Of a DNA stretch of 64,000 nucleotides, positions 34,299 through 47,747 are shown one piece after another. Each line of letters opens with the position of its first letter. Position 1 is the first letter of the stretch. The translations under genes were made by a program, and so were the position numbers. The DNA is taken from contig OX393577.1 in the NCBI GenBank assembly GCA_947652605.1, positions 30,755,466 through 30,819,465 of the forward strand, written 5' to 3'. Under the pieces are notes generated by a model. The model searched no databases, was not told the DNA's origin, and was given only the letters and a program-made list of their open reading frames with translations. This stretch comes from Elmis aenea. Taxonomy: Eukaryota > Arthropoda > Insecta > Coleoptera > Elmidae.

Positions 34299-35980
34299 AA
34301 ATATAATACTGGGTTTGTGTTGTCACCGTACGTTGAAATCTTAGTGACACACATATAGGTAGATAGTCCACAATATAGTTGTATTTTGCTATTGAAAATC
34401 GTTCAATATCTTTCATTTGTTTGTATAATGCCTACTACAGACAGACTCGCTTTTCTTATTACTTACAAAACACTTTCAGCATAGTAACAAAACCTTTACA
34501 TTTAATAGAATCTGAAAGTGATTAGTACAACAGGCGTAGGCAGATAATAAACTTGTTTTCTAACATTTTCGCCTTATTTAACGCACCATAAAACATTATT
34601 ATTGTTCATAGATTATGAACTTGTTAGATAGTAATATTTAAGAAGCTCCCTAGGCTGTAGTTAATACATATGAATAAAACGCGCATTAATTAATAACACG
34701 TTGCTCGAGTAAATTTAAATTAAATCAAATACTATAGTCATAGTCACATAACAGTTATGTTTTTATGTTTTTTTTTAGTTACTTATACGAACAAAAATGC
34801 TTTTCCAAATTCTGTTTTGTAGAGAGGAGAATAATTTTCCCGTAGTAACTTGTACCTATTGATTGTTGATTAGACTTGCCGATTTTAGTCAATAAAATAT
34901 GTGGGTATTTCCAGCGTATTAACATTTCTAGTAAAAAAATAATTGATTCTTGGATTTCATCAAATTGCAAACAAGTGTCTCGAAAAACTTATTATTTTAT
35001 AATTAAATAGTCTTTCGTAATGATTGCTTTAAATCATAATAAATATAAATCAGTAAAATGCTACTGTTTGTTAAGAAATTAATAACAATAAGAAAAATTA
35101 GATTCGTTTTCATAAAAATATTTTTATACTGTTGTGGATGTGTATCATTTTGAACGTTGTCGACAAAAACTGGCTTTAAACAGATCTCACAATAACTCAA
35201 GTAAATCCAGCACTTATTATTTTGTTAAGTTATTTTAAAGTTCCTTTAAAGGTTTGTAGTATTGAATTTAAAAACAAGTAGGTACCTAATTTATCGGTTT
35301 TGGTTTAGACATTTAAACAGTTTTTATTGTAAAACTATATATATTTTATTCAGTTTCTATGAGTAAACCTAAAATGATTCTCAATTTAAAAACAAACTGT
35401 TAGAACTGCCAAAATTAAGACGCTACAGATAAATCGTTAAGAACTTTGTAAACAGTTTAGATAGGATGTGGCAATATATCGTAATTGACTGGCAACGCAG
35501 ATATTAATAGTAAATATTATGAGCTTTTTTGCCATCGTACCTGATAAGTTGGGCAATGTGATATTTTTTAAAAACAACACCGTAGAAAATACATCAAGTA
35601 TTTAATTTTAATCTCAAAACGTTTAGCTGTACTTGAAGAATGCGAAGCTTTTGACTATTACTGACTTTATTCTGATTCTGTATCAAGTAAATAATCTGTA
35701 ATCACGACTTCGAGGAATCGTTATGTGGAATGAGTGTTCGAAATTATTATCTCTGTAATAATATGGCCGGTGCTGTTCCAGCTTCATGGTAGCCACGCCC
35801 ATAGATCTTAACCTAAGCCTGCCGTGTCACGAGTCTAGCTTTTGTAGTCCCGAGAAAATACCGATTTTTTACAAATCAGAATCGTTCTTTGTTTCAATTG
35901 TCGGTGTAAAATAACCCTACAGGTATTTAAAGCTTATAAAATTATAATTAAATACAGTCGATATGTTCATTTAGCTAAAT

Positions 35981-36004
35981 ATGCGGCTCGAACTGCTAGG
36001 TTCG
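35981..36004 (+). CDS. possible 8-codon first coding exon
   Basis: ATG at 35981 opens MRLELLGS, which ends exactly at a consensus donor (TTCG|GTAAGT). A GC-richer patch lies about 100-200 bp upstream. Short first coding exons are common in insects, but eight codons plus one donor is little evidence. Confidence 0.15.
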
Positions 36005-39000
36005 GTAAGTTTCATTTCCTTTTTTTAATGTTTTTTTTTACCTGCAAGTGACTAAATTTATGAATAATAAACTATAGCAATATGACGTTAATTATTAAAA
36101 CTTTCGGTTACCTTTCAACGACCACTCGACCACCCAACGACTCTTTTACCTATGGCTGTTTTAAAACTAACAAAGACAAAAATGGCAACATTGAAAGATA
36201 TTTTTTCAGTAGTTTTACAAAAACTTATAGAGGTATATTACTTTGGCACCTGATACGCGAGTGTGTAGGACATGTTATAATTAATAATACGCCATTGAAT
36301 TTAAAAAAATAAGCAACAACAAAACAATACTAAGTATTGAAAAATTTAAAAAAGTTTGATCCTTCTTATTAGGAACTGAAATATAATTTTAAAATTGCAT
36401 CATTTTTTGTAAAAAAAAAATGTATTTTAATTATATACTAGGTATATTAAGTTTTACTTGGAAAAAATTTCGTGTGGAAAAAGTTTTTCACGTGTTTTTA
36501 AACAATTTTATCTTAATTAAAAACAAAACGCGTCTTATAATGTGATAAATTTCAATATCCTTATTTGTTGTTATTCGCTAAAAATAAATTCATTAACATT
36601 ATGCTATTAATTATGTTGCTGCTTACTTTTTTAGCGTAATTATATTCATATTAATGTTCACATTAATTAACAAATAGCCTACTCTTTTAATTCTTTTATA
36701 TAACTGTACTTATGTTTTCATCGTGTTGAATTTTCGGAATTCAATTTAGTCTCGTTTGTACGTTCTTAAAATGTAACTTGTTATGGGTCTGGACCATATT
36801 TATTTGCGGTAATACTACTTTGAAGGTATTTATACGAAATATAAAATCAGCGGACACACTTAAACTCAGCTAATGGAATTTATAATTTTTCTTAGTTTAG
36901 TTCCTTACCAGGGGTTTGCTTATTTGCTTTTTAAAAATATGTTTTAAATATTAACATTATTTTAAAGTTATTCTTTTAAACATTTTGAAAAAGAGTTAAC
37001 TTCTTCGTTGCTTTTCATAATATTTAAAGAAAAAACTTAAAAACTATATTATTAGTAAGATTAATAGAATTTAAAAAATCCTTCCTTGAGATTTGGTAAA
37101 AACAAAAAAAAAACAGTTGAGATAGTAAGAACGGGGTTTAACTCGGTAAAGAAAAACTTAACTGCTTTTTTTATGAAAATTGATAGCGTGTTAAACCACT
37201 TATACAAACGCCTACCCTCTCTAATTTTACAGCCTTCCAAATCTGATACATTTTTTTAAAACCTAATTGTCGAAAACCAGATACCCTAGGGGCCTTTACA
37301 GGTATATACGGACCACTGGTAATCACGCAATTATTGCAAATTAGATTTGCATTTTTAAGTTTAGATACATCGCACATTGCATGTTACTGCATGTAACTGC
37401 AATCCTTTCCAGACACATTTAATTTATTATTCCACTACAGTTGGATGGGTAAAGTTGTGTTTTCAATTACGTTATAATTGCAGACGCTTATTACAACTTT
37501 AAAACGATTCAAGTTTTAACATTAATTTTCGTTTTGTTTCATTATCAAATTATCATAATGCATATCATTACATTTACTGCAGTTTTCGGGAAGCTTCACT
37601 AATAGATTTGCTTATCCACTGTTAAATTTTCAATTATTTTGTTTCCACCACAGTTTTGCTGTAATTGAAGCTAATGTTCAGATTATCTATACATTATCAG
37701 CAGTTTCTATGAATAACCAAATTAAACATTAAGAAAGAAAAATTGTTTATCATTGTTTTAAATTTAGTTCGTATTAATCGCATTCGTAAAATTTTACTTC
37801 TGCCTGAATTATTATACACACGCAAGTTCCTTTTATAAACCGACTCACCTAAAAACCAGTTGTAAGTAAATTGCTTATTTTAATTTCTGTTATTTTTGAA
37901 GCACTAATTTGTAGTCTGGCAGATTTAACATTCGCTTACCTGACCACGTGCTCTCTGTATACAAATGTTTCTTGTATTAATTATTACGTGTTTTTTATTT
38001 TAATTGTATAGTTTATGTGGTTTGCATTAAATAACGCCTTAGTAGTTTTTCTCTATTTTGTAGTTGATAAGATCAAAATTCCATTAACAGTTGATTATTA
38101 TATCTCTTTTTTATGTTACATGTGTAGCTGTCTCCCTTTGATTTATTGTTCTTACTACACGTACAAATCTTAAGACAATGATATTGGATGCGAGTATTCC
38201 AAAAGTGATCAATTTAAACGATTACACTACAGTAATTATCCCTTTAATTAAGGTGTAATTGTTTTATTTCAATTTATGATTAAATTTCGCCGGTTGATGT
38301 AGTTGATAATTACTTATGCCCCTTCAGTTTTTTTGTATATCAATTAAAATTTCAAATGTATTGCAGATACTATATTCTTATTTAAAATACAAACTACTTT
38401 TAAAAAATGAAATTTGACCCAATTACCTGCACAATGTAGGGAAAAATAAGCAAATAATTCTCACACTACTCTTATTTATTGTTTTTACAGCATTTAAACT
38501 AGAACATTTCGCTTACTTTTTTACTTAAGATGTTCCTTGTATTTTCTTATGTAGATACATATTTTTAATATACGCAGAAAAGATTTATGTCTTCATTGGT
38601 ATTTAAAGCGTGTTTTTTTTTTTGTTTTTTAAATAAATACTGTTCTTATAATTAAACCAGAAATATTCGTTTACGCCTATCAACAAACAGATCGGCTGTT
38701 TACATATTATTACAAAAGAACTCTCCTTTTTCGTCTTGCGAGTTGTTTTACACCTACAGAGTTCGTGTTAATTATGAAATATTAAGAAAATTGAATGTTG
38801 GTCAATAACATCCGGGTAGCCATAACAATTTACTTGCAAATCATTCTTATATAATATTGATATTGTAAAGTTGCCACTTCAAAATTTGTACAACTTATGT
38901 ACCTCTTAATATAAAACAAAAACTTAACAGAATTTATTTTTTTAAATTTTATTAACAGAAAGGTTAACTGAACATACAGTTTATATTTATATATCAATAC

Positions 39001-39428
39001 TATTAATATTTTTAAACATCCATCTAATTTTATTGCTATTTTATACTCCATAAATTATAATAATTTACTTTGAGTTTGCGTAAAAATAAGAAGCAATGCA
39101 TAACTCAGTTTTTTAGGGCTATTACAATTCATGTCTGAAGAGCTTCCATTTTAATTATTGTGTTTACGTAATTATTATTTTACAAAATGTTTCGTCAATA
39201 TCACATTTTTAATATTTTCGGGCTTAGATTAGGCTCTTTATAATAATAATGTTGTGTTTAAAACACTACTGATTCTCTTTACAACGACAAAACGATTATG
39301 GGACTTAAATAATGATTTTTTGAATTTATTATTGATTGTGGTTGAAATTTAACGCATTCCCGTGTAAATTATTCAAATGTAGGTTGCACAGTAATTCCAA
39401 TCTCAAATTTTTATACATTTATTTGTGA

Positions 39429-39463
39429 GGGGCGGTAAGGATACACATCTTGCATATATAAAA
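39429..39463 (+). promoter_or_regulatory. candidate core promoter: GC box and TATA box
   Basis: GGGGCGG (39429-39435) lies 19 bp upstream of TATATAAAA (39455-39463) in otherwise AT-rich DNA, the usual order of a TATA-type promoter. No clear initiator or downstream gene was identified, so it may be fortuitous. Confidence 0.2.
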
Positions 39464-40971
39464 CGTGACTTGTAAGACGTTTTCGCTTTTCCTTGGACAT
39501 ATTTATCACTCATACTGCCGTGGGATTTCGTTCGATACAATGAAAGAAAATTATTGGTTATAAGTTGAACACAGATTAGCGTATCACCTTGAGCAAGTGT
39601 TTTTCAGTTTGCCGAAATTGTAGCTTACAAAACTTTAAAATATATCGATCGAGAGATTGTATAAAAAATGTAGCCGACAGCGCTCATTTTTTCTACCTGT
39701 AATAAATACTGATTATGTTGTTGGTGTGAAATGTTTAACTTGCAACCAGAGGAACGAGTGTAAACTATTGTTTAGATTCATTAACATGTTTATTCAAGTG
39801 ATTTTTTTCTAGCCTTGTATACATATTAATGGTATTTTTACGTAATAAAAATATCTTTGTTTTGGTTATTTAAGAACTTCACAACTTTCAGTTTCTACCA
39901 ACTTTTTAAATGTTTTAATCACATTGTTTGCGATTATTTTATACTCAAAAACGTACACGTTTTTTGTAATAGTTTTGTTATAACAATGTGAGCACAACGT
40001 TGTTTTGCAAGTGGTCTTAATTCAATCAATAACTCATTTTGATATTGATCTAAAATGCACCAAACGGTCAACATTCCTGAAGTATTGCTTGCTTATTACA
40101 TATACATCATTTTATGGTCATGATGTGATTAATTCCCGCCATTTCGACAATTTATACGCACGCGTCCACCAAACTAATCACAAACCTGTTTTTCAACACG
40201 CATTTTTAACTATCCATTGCCCTATGCGAGACGTTTTTCTATTCGGAAAAATGACGTTATCCCTCAAAAACTACTTGCATGCCCGTTGAACGACTTGTTA
40301 CTCCTCGCGTTGTTACCTCATGCTAAAAATAGGTCACGTAATTCTTGAAACTAGCAACCGATTTTTGGTAAAAACGGTTTATATAATACATAAGGCGCAT
40401 AATAATATTGTAATAACGTTATAGCGTAGAAGAAGACTTCAAGATGGTTGACTTAGCTAGTCATGATACACGACCAATCTGTATTATCCACGCGCCCAAC
40501 CCGGTCTTTCTCGACCCACTGTGTAATATAAGATTAATAATGGTTTTGTTCAACTGGGGCACCTGTTAGCCTGCCTGTTCATTTGTTTGTAGTCCCACCT
40601 ATTTCTTTGTTTCTTTTATGTAGATTTCTGATAATACTTTTAAATCAAAAACTGATTTGATAGTGTCAGATGAACAAATTTAGATTACGAATATTAAAGT
40701 CGTGGGAATAATGAATATTACTTTTTATTGTGTTTCAAATTTCAATCGCATTGTTATTAAACATAACTATTGGACTTTGTATCGCACTGACCAAGTAATG
40801 AGTGTAAAAGTATAACTAAAAGGCGACATTAATTGTGTTGCTTAAGACGAAGAAATTTTTATAAAGGTAATTACTAGCAAGAAAACTAAACTCTTTTTGA
40901 CTTCCTTGCTCAATTCAAGTTTTAAAGATATTCAATATTTTTTTTGCTTAAACGAATTCCGTTCTTTACAA

Positions 40972-41506
40972 TAGGGATGCACTGACTAATCGGTAGATAA
41001 TCGGCCCGTTTTGCCGATTAATCGGTTCTCATTAAATTTAATTTTTCCAATATTTATTCAACTAGGTAATAAAAAAAAATATTTTTTAACTTTTATCCTA
41101 ATTTTTGATGTTGGCTGCTGGTGCTGACATGTTCTTAAACTACTAGAAATAAGGAAGTAGGTATATTCTAAAAAATCCAAACAAAAATTATGTTACGGAA
41201 TACACTTTTAATTATAATCAAATTTCTGTGATCATAAATGATATTGTAGGAACCTAAAAGCTTCTTCACTTTAAAAGCATAACCTATTTTATGCGTTTTG
41301 GGTTTGAAATGTTTTTCTAATCGTTTTATGAGTTTTACGCACATCACAAAGAAACTAACTAAAATCATAATTGAGGTACAGTAAACATTTGTACTTATAT
41401 TAGGAGTGCGTTAATCATATAAAGTAACGAATCATATGGGAAAGTTAATAATCGACCGATAAACTAAGACCGATAATCGGTCAATTTGCTTTTCAGTGCA
41501 TCCTTA
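40972..41506. mobile_element. hAT MITE with perfect 8-bp target duplication
   Basis: The 535 bp element begins TAGGGATGCACTGA and ends with TCAGTGCATCCTTA. It is flanked by CTTTACAA on both sides (40964-40971 and 41507-41514). Subterminal CCGATTAATCGG and ATAATCGGTC motifs match the widespread GGGATGCACCGATTAATCGG class of hAT MITE ends. There is no transposase; a short minus-strand frame inside (41168-41368) has no recognisable motif. Confidence 0.88.
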
Positions 41507-41514
41507 CTTTACAA

Positions 41515-44500
41515 TTTTAATATATTGCAAATATTATCTACTCAATAATATGTTACGTGCATTTTTGTGCTGAAGTATTTTTAATTGTATTAAAAAAGTT
41601 ATTTGCTACGAGCTAAACATTTTAAGATAAATACAGTTTGTGTTCATCCAAAATGTAACATTTTGTTGAAGTGGATATCGTCCATCTAAACCGTTACTAA
41701 TCTTTCTTGAAGGCATATAGTCAGGGAAACCTTCCTCGGAAAACAACAAAGAATATACTGCGGGTTTGATTTAATTATAGGTATTAGCTCCGTTTAATAT
41801 CGCGTCTGTCGGACTGCACCTAAATGCTGCTTGTAATTTGTACAAGACGTGTTAAGGGTGGGATCGTTTCAATTCACCAAATTTATTTGTGGTTTTGATT
41901 TATGAATTTCTAGAATTCGTTGTATTCTATTTTAATGCAGTATTTAGGTTGGCAATAACGTACAAAATTTTGAATGTCCAAAATTTGTTCTTGGTCACCC
42001 AATTTATGTTGATTTTATTAATTTACACACTTCGTTACAAATATTTAATTAAGTTGTGCAAATAAGATAAAATTCGAATAAAAAATGCATGTATTTTTAA
42101 ATTTGGGTGATATTTTGAAATTTTGTAAAACAACAATAAAAAATAAAAACATTTATTTTCAACCACATTTTAAAACTTTTAAGGTCTATTTTTTAAGCGA
42201 ATAAAATCATTTAAATCAGTAAATTATATGAATTGTTATATGTGTTAAAGTGAAACTCTGTTTTTATTATTTTAATAATAATCATATTTGATTTTTAAAT
42301 ATATATAACTCATGTTCTGTTCATTTCAATCTATGTGATTGATTTGCTATTATATTTAATAGAAAAAATTCGATTAAACTTTGATTAATTCGTAATACCC
42401 AAGGTCTAATAAACGTTTGGTATAATTAAAAAGCTGTTTGCGTTTAATACAAATAAATAAGCATGAAATTGAAATAGTTTGTTATTATATTTCACGTGGT
42501 AACATTTTACGTTTTCTTCCTAACACAATGTGAACAAATTTTAAGAACATTTTTTTGCCACTTATTTGTTACTTGAAATATAGGACAGTAGGATTTCTCA
42601 CTGTAATTTTTTAGCATTTTTATATATGTAGGTGATCTACCAGTATTTTATACATAATATCGATTTTTTTAGCAAGCTTTTTATGTCAGCATCATTAATA
42701 TGTGTTAATAACATTTTTATGTGATGATGTAAATATTTCGTTTCTTTTATTGCTGATATGCACAAGATATAACCAAATTTAATTTATTATCGCCGCTTTG
42801 TCTGTCCAACGGCAAAACGATTCGTCCTTTGTTTATCCCGGTAAACGAAGCGGTTTCGGTTGGAATTCTTTAAAAATTCCATTACCGAAAGCTTTAAACT
42901 TAAAATCCTTAAAATACCAATTACCATAAAACATTAGTGGACTGTAAAGACTTAAAAGGTCGATTTTCTTCGGCCATAACTAAAGCACTTCTAGTTATAC
43001 AAGTCATTTTAGGATAACTATAATCACTACGTGGGGTCACCTGTAAACATGTTGGCCTGTCAGACCCCACTCAGAAAACCCAACTTCTAAAAATCTGCTG
43101 ATTCTACTAATTGCTGCATGATCATCAAATATTTATACCCTGTTTTATCTTTAACTTACATTTGTCGAAAAATAAACGCGTCAAAAATATTTGATCTGTT
43201 AGTGGAGTTTAAATTATGACGAACATTAAATCAGACGATATAAAAATTAACGATTTAGTTGTGTTGGAAGCATTTTCTGTAGGATACCTATTCCATTAGA
43301 ATAAAATTCTTAACATCGTTCTTAATCATTCCGTAACTTTCTTAACCATCAACAACGATCCACCCTTGCTTTATATTTAAATCCAGTTTTAATGTAAGTA
43401 TCCTCACTTTTTTTTACCCCTAGGTATAGGCATGTAGTCTTTTATTTTAAAATAATCAAAAAGACAACGAAATTTTTGTTTGCGTATATAAAGTTTTACT
43501 AAACGTTCTTGAAATACAATTTGTTGTGACTGAAAATTCCTTTCATCCATCTTTGCCATAGTTAAGATAATCTCGTGAGAAAACTCTCTCCTATAAACGA
43601 AAATTAGTAATGCATGTCGTTTGTATTAACGGCGGTTTGCTAACTATATGGAATTTACTTATTTGCTAGGAAAACAAGTCGATAAAGTAACGAAGGCAAG
43701 AATTCGTTAACATCCATTACTGTAGGTATGCTAAACAATTTGTATGTTAGAGCACTGAATAATAGCACAAGCAGCTACTTCAAGTCAATAAGGCGGTGTC
43801 AACGTCCTGTTGTATACAAACTTCTCACGATTTCTTATATCAAATTGGTAGCAACTTAACAAACGATAAGGGTACGCATTATGAGCAACAGCTAATGGAC
43901 CAATCGTGTTCTCATTAGGAATTTATATCTGTACATATTTGCTGTTTAAAAATTTACTTGATAACACACGGCGTTTATTCACAAACTTAAAAATAATCCT
44001 CAACTGTTGTTCCTTTTTATATTTTTAATTCCTCTTGTCATCAGAAATTTCAAATCAGTGTCTGGATGCAATGGAATTTTGTGGTATAATAACAGAGCTG
44101 ACTCAAAAATAAAGCCCCCTACAATTAAATATTATTGTTAAAACGTCCAACTTGAAACCTGCACTTTCGAAAAGATGGACCCGATAAAAATTCTTTCAAG
44201 ACGTAAGAAATCTTTCCACTTCAACAATTATTAATTTCACTGCAGTTCAGGGTTGTAAATCAAGGCGAAGAAGGTTCACCCCCAGGTGAGCCGGGTCTCA
44301 AGTGGACCAAATAAACAGTAAAAGACCCTGGTTAATAGTTTTATTGCAATTTGTGTAACAATGTTTCTTTGTATAGCTTCGTTATCCTTTTTAGTGCAGT
44401 TTAGGAATGTTTGGACTTTTATTTTTATGATGCGGTATGAACTTCATATCGTTTCTATGTATTTTAAGGTCTCGAATAGCCTAATTTTAAATTTATGGGC

Positions 44501-44916
44501 ATGCGGTTCTGCGAATAACATTTAAATTTTATGTCTTATAGCCATTGTGTTGTCAAAATCAATTTTGATCTTATTATGCATCTTAAAATGTTGGGTTTCA
44601 TCAACTTTGTAATCAGTTATAACCGAAATAAAATAAGACACTAACTTCATGCATGATATAATAAAATATTTAAATTGTAACATACATTTGTTCAGAAGGG
44701 AATCAAATGTTAATAAAATAGATTATCGATCATAATTCTAGCATTTCATCAAGAAACACGCCAGGGGTAATGATAATTTTTATTAGGTTTTGCAGTGGCG
44801 TGTTCAGGAATTTATTAAAAGGTTAATAGAATGCCGACAAATCAAAATGTTAAATCTTAAAATTTTATTTTATTTGTTGATTTAACCAAAAAGATGTCAA
44901 ATTATGTGCTCTTACC
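41515..44916. other. AT-rich non-coding DNA; solo hAT-like end at 44793
   Basis: No gene was recognised. CAGTGGCGTGTTCAGGAATT at 44793 resembles the start of a common arthropod hAT element, but no matching right end was found nearby. A GC-richer stretch at 42790-43080 includes the hairpin at 43031-43070. Another patch at 44240-44330 reads as a short collagen-like GEEGSPPGEPG but is not convincing. Confidence 0.45.
43031..43070. repeat. 40-bp stem-loop
   Basis: GTGGGGTC and GACCCCAC form a perfect 8-bp GC-rich stem around a 24-base loop. It is isolated and its role is unknown. Confidence 0.5.
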
Positions 44917-45608
44917 AGGGAAGGTCACGATACGTTGTCGCTAGAATTTGATTAAGGCATCAAGAACATCAAGACTAAATGTTTTGCAAAGTTATACGTG
45001 CCACTGCCCATTTTCTTCGGAAAAATAGGGGAAAAACTGAAAAGTTGAATAATAAAAGTAATTTTTGCGATCGCGTTGGCCATGAAATCGTTAAAAACAA
45101 AATCAAAATTTTTCTATTTAACAATGCGCGCATCCTTTGCAAGTAAAATGGTGCAAAGTTTTTGAAAAAATCTTAAACGGTTCCGGAGAAAAACGCGAAA
45201 AACGAGACCCTTGTAAAAACGATTTTCCCCATGTTAAACGCCTATGCAAGTGGCATAGATTACGTAGTTATACCTACAGATATACATACCAACTTCTCAA
45301 ATCATAGCGCTTATGCAGGGGTTTCGTTTTTGAAGATTTTCTCCGGAACCGTTCAAGATTTTTTCAAAAACATTGCACCATTTTACTTGGTAAATAGAAG
45401 AATTTCGATTTTGTCTCTGACGGTTTCATGGCCAACGCGATCACAAAAATGACCTTATTATACAAATTTTTCAGTTTTTCCCCTATTTTTCCGAAAGAAA
45501 TGGCAAGTGGCACGTATAACTCTGCGGAAAACATTTAGTTTTGAGGTTCTCGATGCAATAAACACAGCCTTAATCAAATTCTAGCGACAACGTTTCGTGA
45601 CCTTCCCT
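44917..45608. mobile_element. fold-back element, 692 bp, arms of about 300 bp
   Basis: The left arm starts AGGGAAGGTCACGATACGTT and the right arm, reverse-complemented, AGGGAAGGTCACGAAACGTT. Pairing continues through GCGATCGCGTTGGCCATGAAA-type sequence and AACGGTTCCGGAGAAAA close to the centre. A short unpaired centre of about 110 bp remains. The left arm has about 16 extra bases near 45121. There is no transposase frame; the open frame at 45231-45452 is a by-product of the arm sequence. Superfamily unassigned; no clear target duplication. Confidence 0.75.
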
Positions 45609-46001
45609 TGTTAGTAATTTTCTTCTTTGGGATAAACAATGTAAAAATTATTACCTAAAAAAGCTTTAAAACTATCTTAAGAAAAATTTTCAACCTAATA
45701 AAATATTTCACAAGTCAATTGACCATATAATTGTAATTTTTCAATGCTATACTTAATGCGACAAAAATATTCCTTTACTTCCAAAGTTTACAAATAAAAT
45801 ATACTTTACCTAATTACAAAAAAAAAGTTGAAGCATTCTCTCACTACATGAGTCCGTAAACAACGATTAATTCACATTACGGGAAAAAAATTAAATTTTG
45901 GTGCGAACCTTAGTAATCAATTATGATAATTAATCAAGTATTAGATACGTACCTAGTAATTAATGAAACATAATAGTTATTGACGTACGACAAAAGTTGC
46001 T

Positions 46002-46101
46002 TACAGCGTGTGCCATAAATCAAAGAGTAAACCAATTCTTAAAAAGTGTATTAATAAATGTTCAATATCACAGTTTTTTTGAACGAATACCACACCCTGT
46101 A
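46002..46101. mobile_element. 100-bp TACAG-ended MITE
   Basis: The left end TACAGCGTGTGCCAT and the right end, reverse-complemented, TACAGGGTGTGGTAT form an imperfect TIR at a TA site. It is small and non-coding, of the mariner-like end type. Confidence 0.5.
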
Positions 46102-46974
46102 TAATAATAATAAATGATTTATGATTATATGTATAGTAGAAATATTAAATATTATTTGTCGATCCAGACATTGTTGAGTTTTATTATTAAAAAACCGCTC
46201 TGGCAACGATCAGAGGAGGTGATGAAACACAAAGAAACCTCACGTGCTATAAACTATATACAAATTGCGCTTTGCGAAATGCTCGTTCATATTTTACAAT
46301 AAATTTTTATGGGAACATAATCTCAATTTCTTCAATTTCTTATGCCGTATTTTAAATTCAGTTGAGTACGTGTTAACACGCTATACCAACTTTAACAATG
46401 CAGCTACGTTTTAGTGTTACAGGTTTTGTTTCTCGTCTAGCATTGCAGTCTCCAATCATTTTTATAAATTGTCTGTCCTTTTCTATTACACGGGTTAAAC
46501 ATACGTTTCTATATAACTGTTCTTATTTAACATCTTCCACATCTCGTGCTTTATTCCTTAAAATATGCGACTACCGTTCAGTATCTAAGGTAAGCGGTGT
46601 CTTAGAACAAAACATAAAATTGCAAGTGAAAGCTTCTTGGATCACTAGTGTTTGCGTTCGCTAAAGTTTTAGTTTTTTTTTTAGGTGTCGTAGTCAACGT
46701 ACATGTATCATATTTATCGTTGTTACTTGCTGCTGTAAGCACTTGCTTATCTATCACGTATATGAGACATGAACTATAACATGTACGTTATAAAATCACG
46801 TACAAAATCTCTTGTAACTAAAGTATTAATTACCTTTATAGATGCTTGCAAAAGAAAATAATTCGTTTTTATACATTTTTTACGCATGATGTTAAATACC
46901 GCATCGTAAACATATTTGATCCTTTGGAAAATAATTGACGACCTTAAAATGATTAAAAAATTTAAAATCATCTA

Positions 46975-47410
46975 TACAGCGTCATTCAAAAAATCTGCAA
47001 CAATTGTAAGTTTTTTTTATCGATTTCTTAGAAAATTTTATTCATGATAAAAGTTGGTGCATGTTTTAAAATACCAACACAAAAAAAAGTTTTAAAAAAG
47101 TACCGTAGATTTACACGATTTTAAAAATATTGACATTATTTTAATAGTTACAACAAAGTTCACAGGAACAATTTGTTACGAATTCAAAATTAAGACTAAA
47201 TATAAAATTTTCCTATGAACTTTTTTTGTAACTTTTAAAATAATGGTACTTAATTCTTGCGAATATTTCTAAAATCGCTAAAATCTAGTGTCATACAATT
47301 TTTATTGAACTTTTTTATCTTAAGATCAGTTTTGGGTCGTGCACCATCTTGCTCAATGAATTTAATAATAAAATATTTTGTAAATTGTAAAAAACGAACT
47401 TAGAATGCTG
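46975..47410. mobile_element. TACAG-ended MITE related to the 61594 element
   Basis: The left end TACAGCGTCATTCAAAAAAT is followed by TGCAACAATTG and GATAAAAGTTGGTGCATG. The right arm (47280-47345) read on the minus strand gives GATGGTGCACGACC, AAGTTCAATAAAAA and TGACACTAGATTTT. The same string of motifs occurs in the left arm at 61600-61745. The exact right boundary is uncertain. It is non-coding. Confidence 0.55.
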
Positions 47411-47747
47411 CCTACGTATCTATTTTGCAACTTTGCCAGTAGGTAATTTTAAGAAGCTTTTCGAAAATATCTAGGGTTCAATGTTTTGCCCAACATTAGC
47501 AGTAACTTCCATTTTTTAAACGTTATACTAATCTTAATCAAGTCAAAATTTGATACGGCTTTTTTTAACATTTACAGCTTTCAATTAACTCTCATGTAGC
47601 TAAAAGTTTACTGAACTGAATCTAGAGTATAACCATTACCTTCTCTTTTAGCGTTCTTCCTCTTTATGTCTAACCTTTTTGTGCCGCTCTTGCTATATCT
47701 TAGTGATACTACCACCTGTACAGGTAACTAACCAAGGTGTGTTTCAG

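Larger units (their letters stand above)
34299..40971. other. AT-rich non-coding DNA with weak exon and promoter candidates
   Basis: A GC-richer patch at 35764-35860 contains short open frames on both strands, none convincing. A tiny candidate exon lies at 35981-36004 and a TATA/GC-box pair at 39429-39463. A donor-like CAG|GTAAGC occurs on the minus strand at about 37937. A 94-codon frame at 40005-40289 (+) has no ATG at its start and no motif. No transposon ends were seen. Confidence 0.45.

Noticed and set aside
35764..35860. Minus-strand 39-codon frame starting MGVATMKLEQHRP in a GC-richer patch
   Set aside because: Short, no splice site or motif; could be chance in a GC patch that may instead be regulatory.
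40005..40289. 94-codon open frame on the plus strand
   Set aside because: It opens with TTG, has no early ATG, no recognisable motif and no splice context. The length is unusual for AT-rich DNA but not enough to call a gene.
44240..44330. Collagen-like reading GEEGSPPGEPGLK in a GC-richer patch
   Set aside because: Glycine spacing is irregular, the frame stops within a few codons and no splice pair brackets it in phase.
45231..45452. 73-codon open frame
   Set aside because: It lies across the centre and right arm of the fold-back element; the reading is a by-product of that repeat.
46398..46664. 88-codon open frame with some Ser/Leu-rich character
   Set aside because: No signal peptide, domain or splice support; composition resembles random translation of T-rich DNA.
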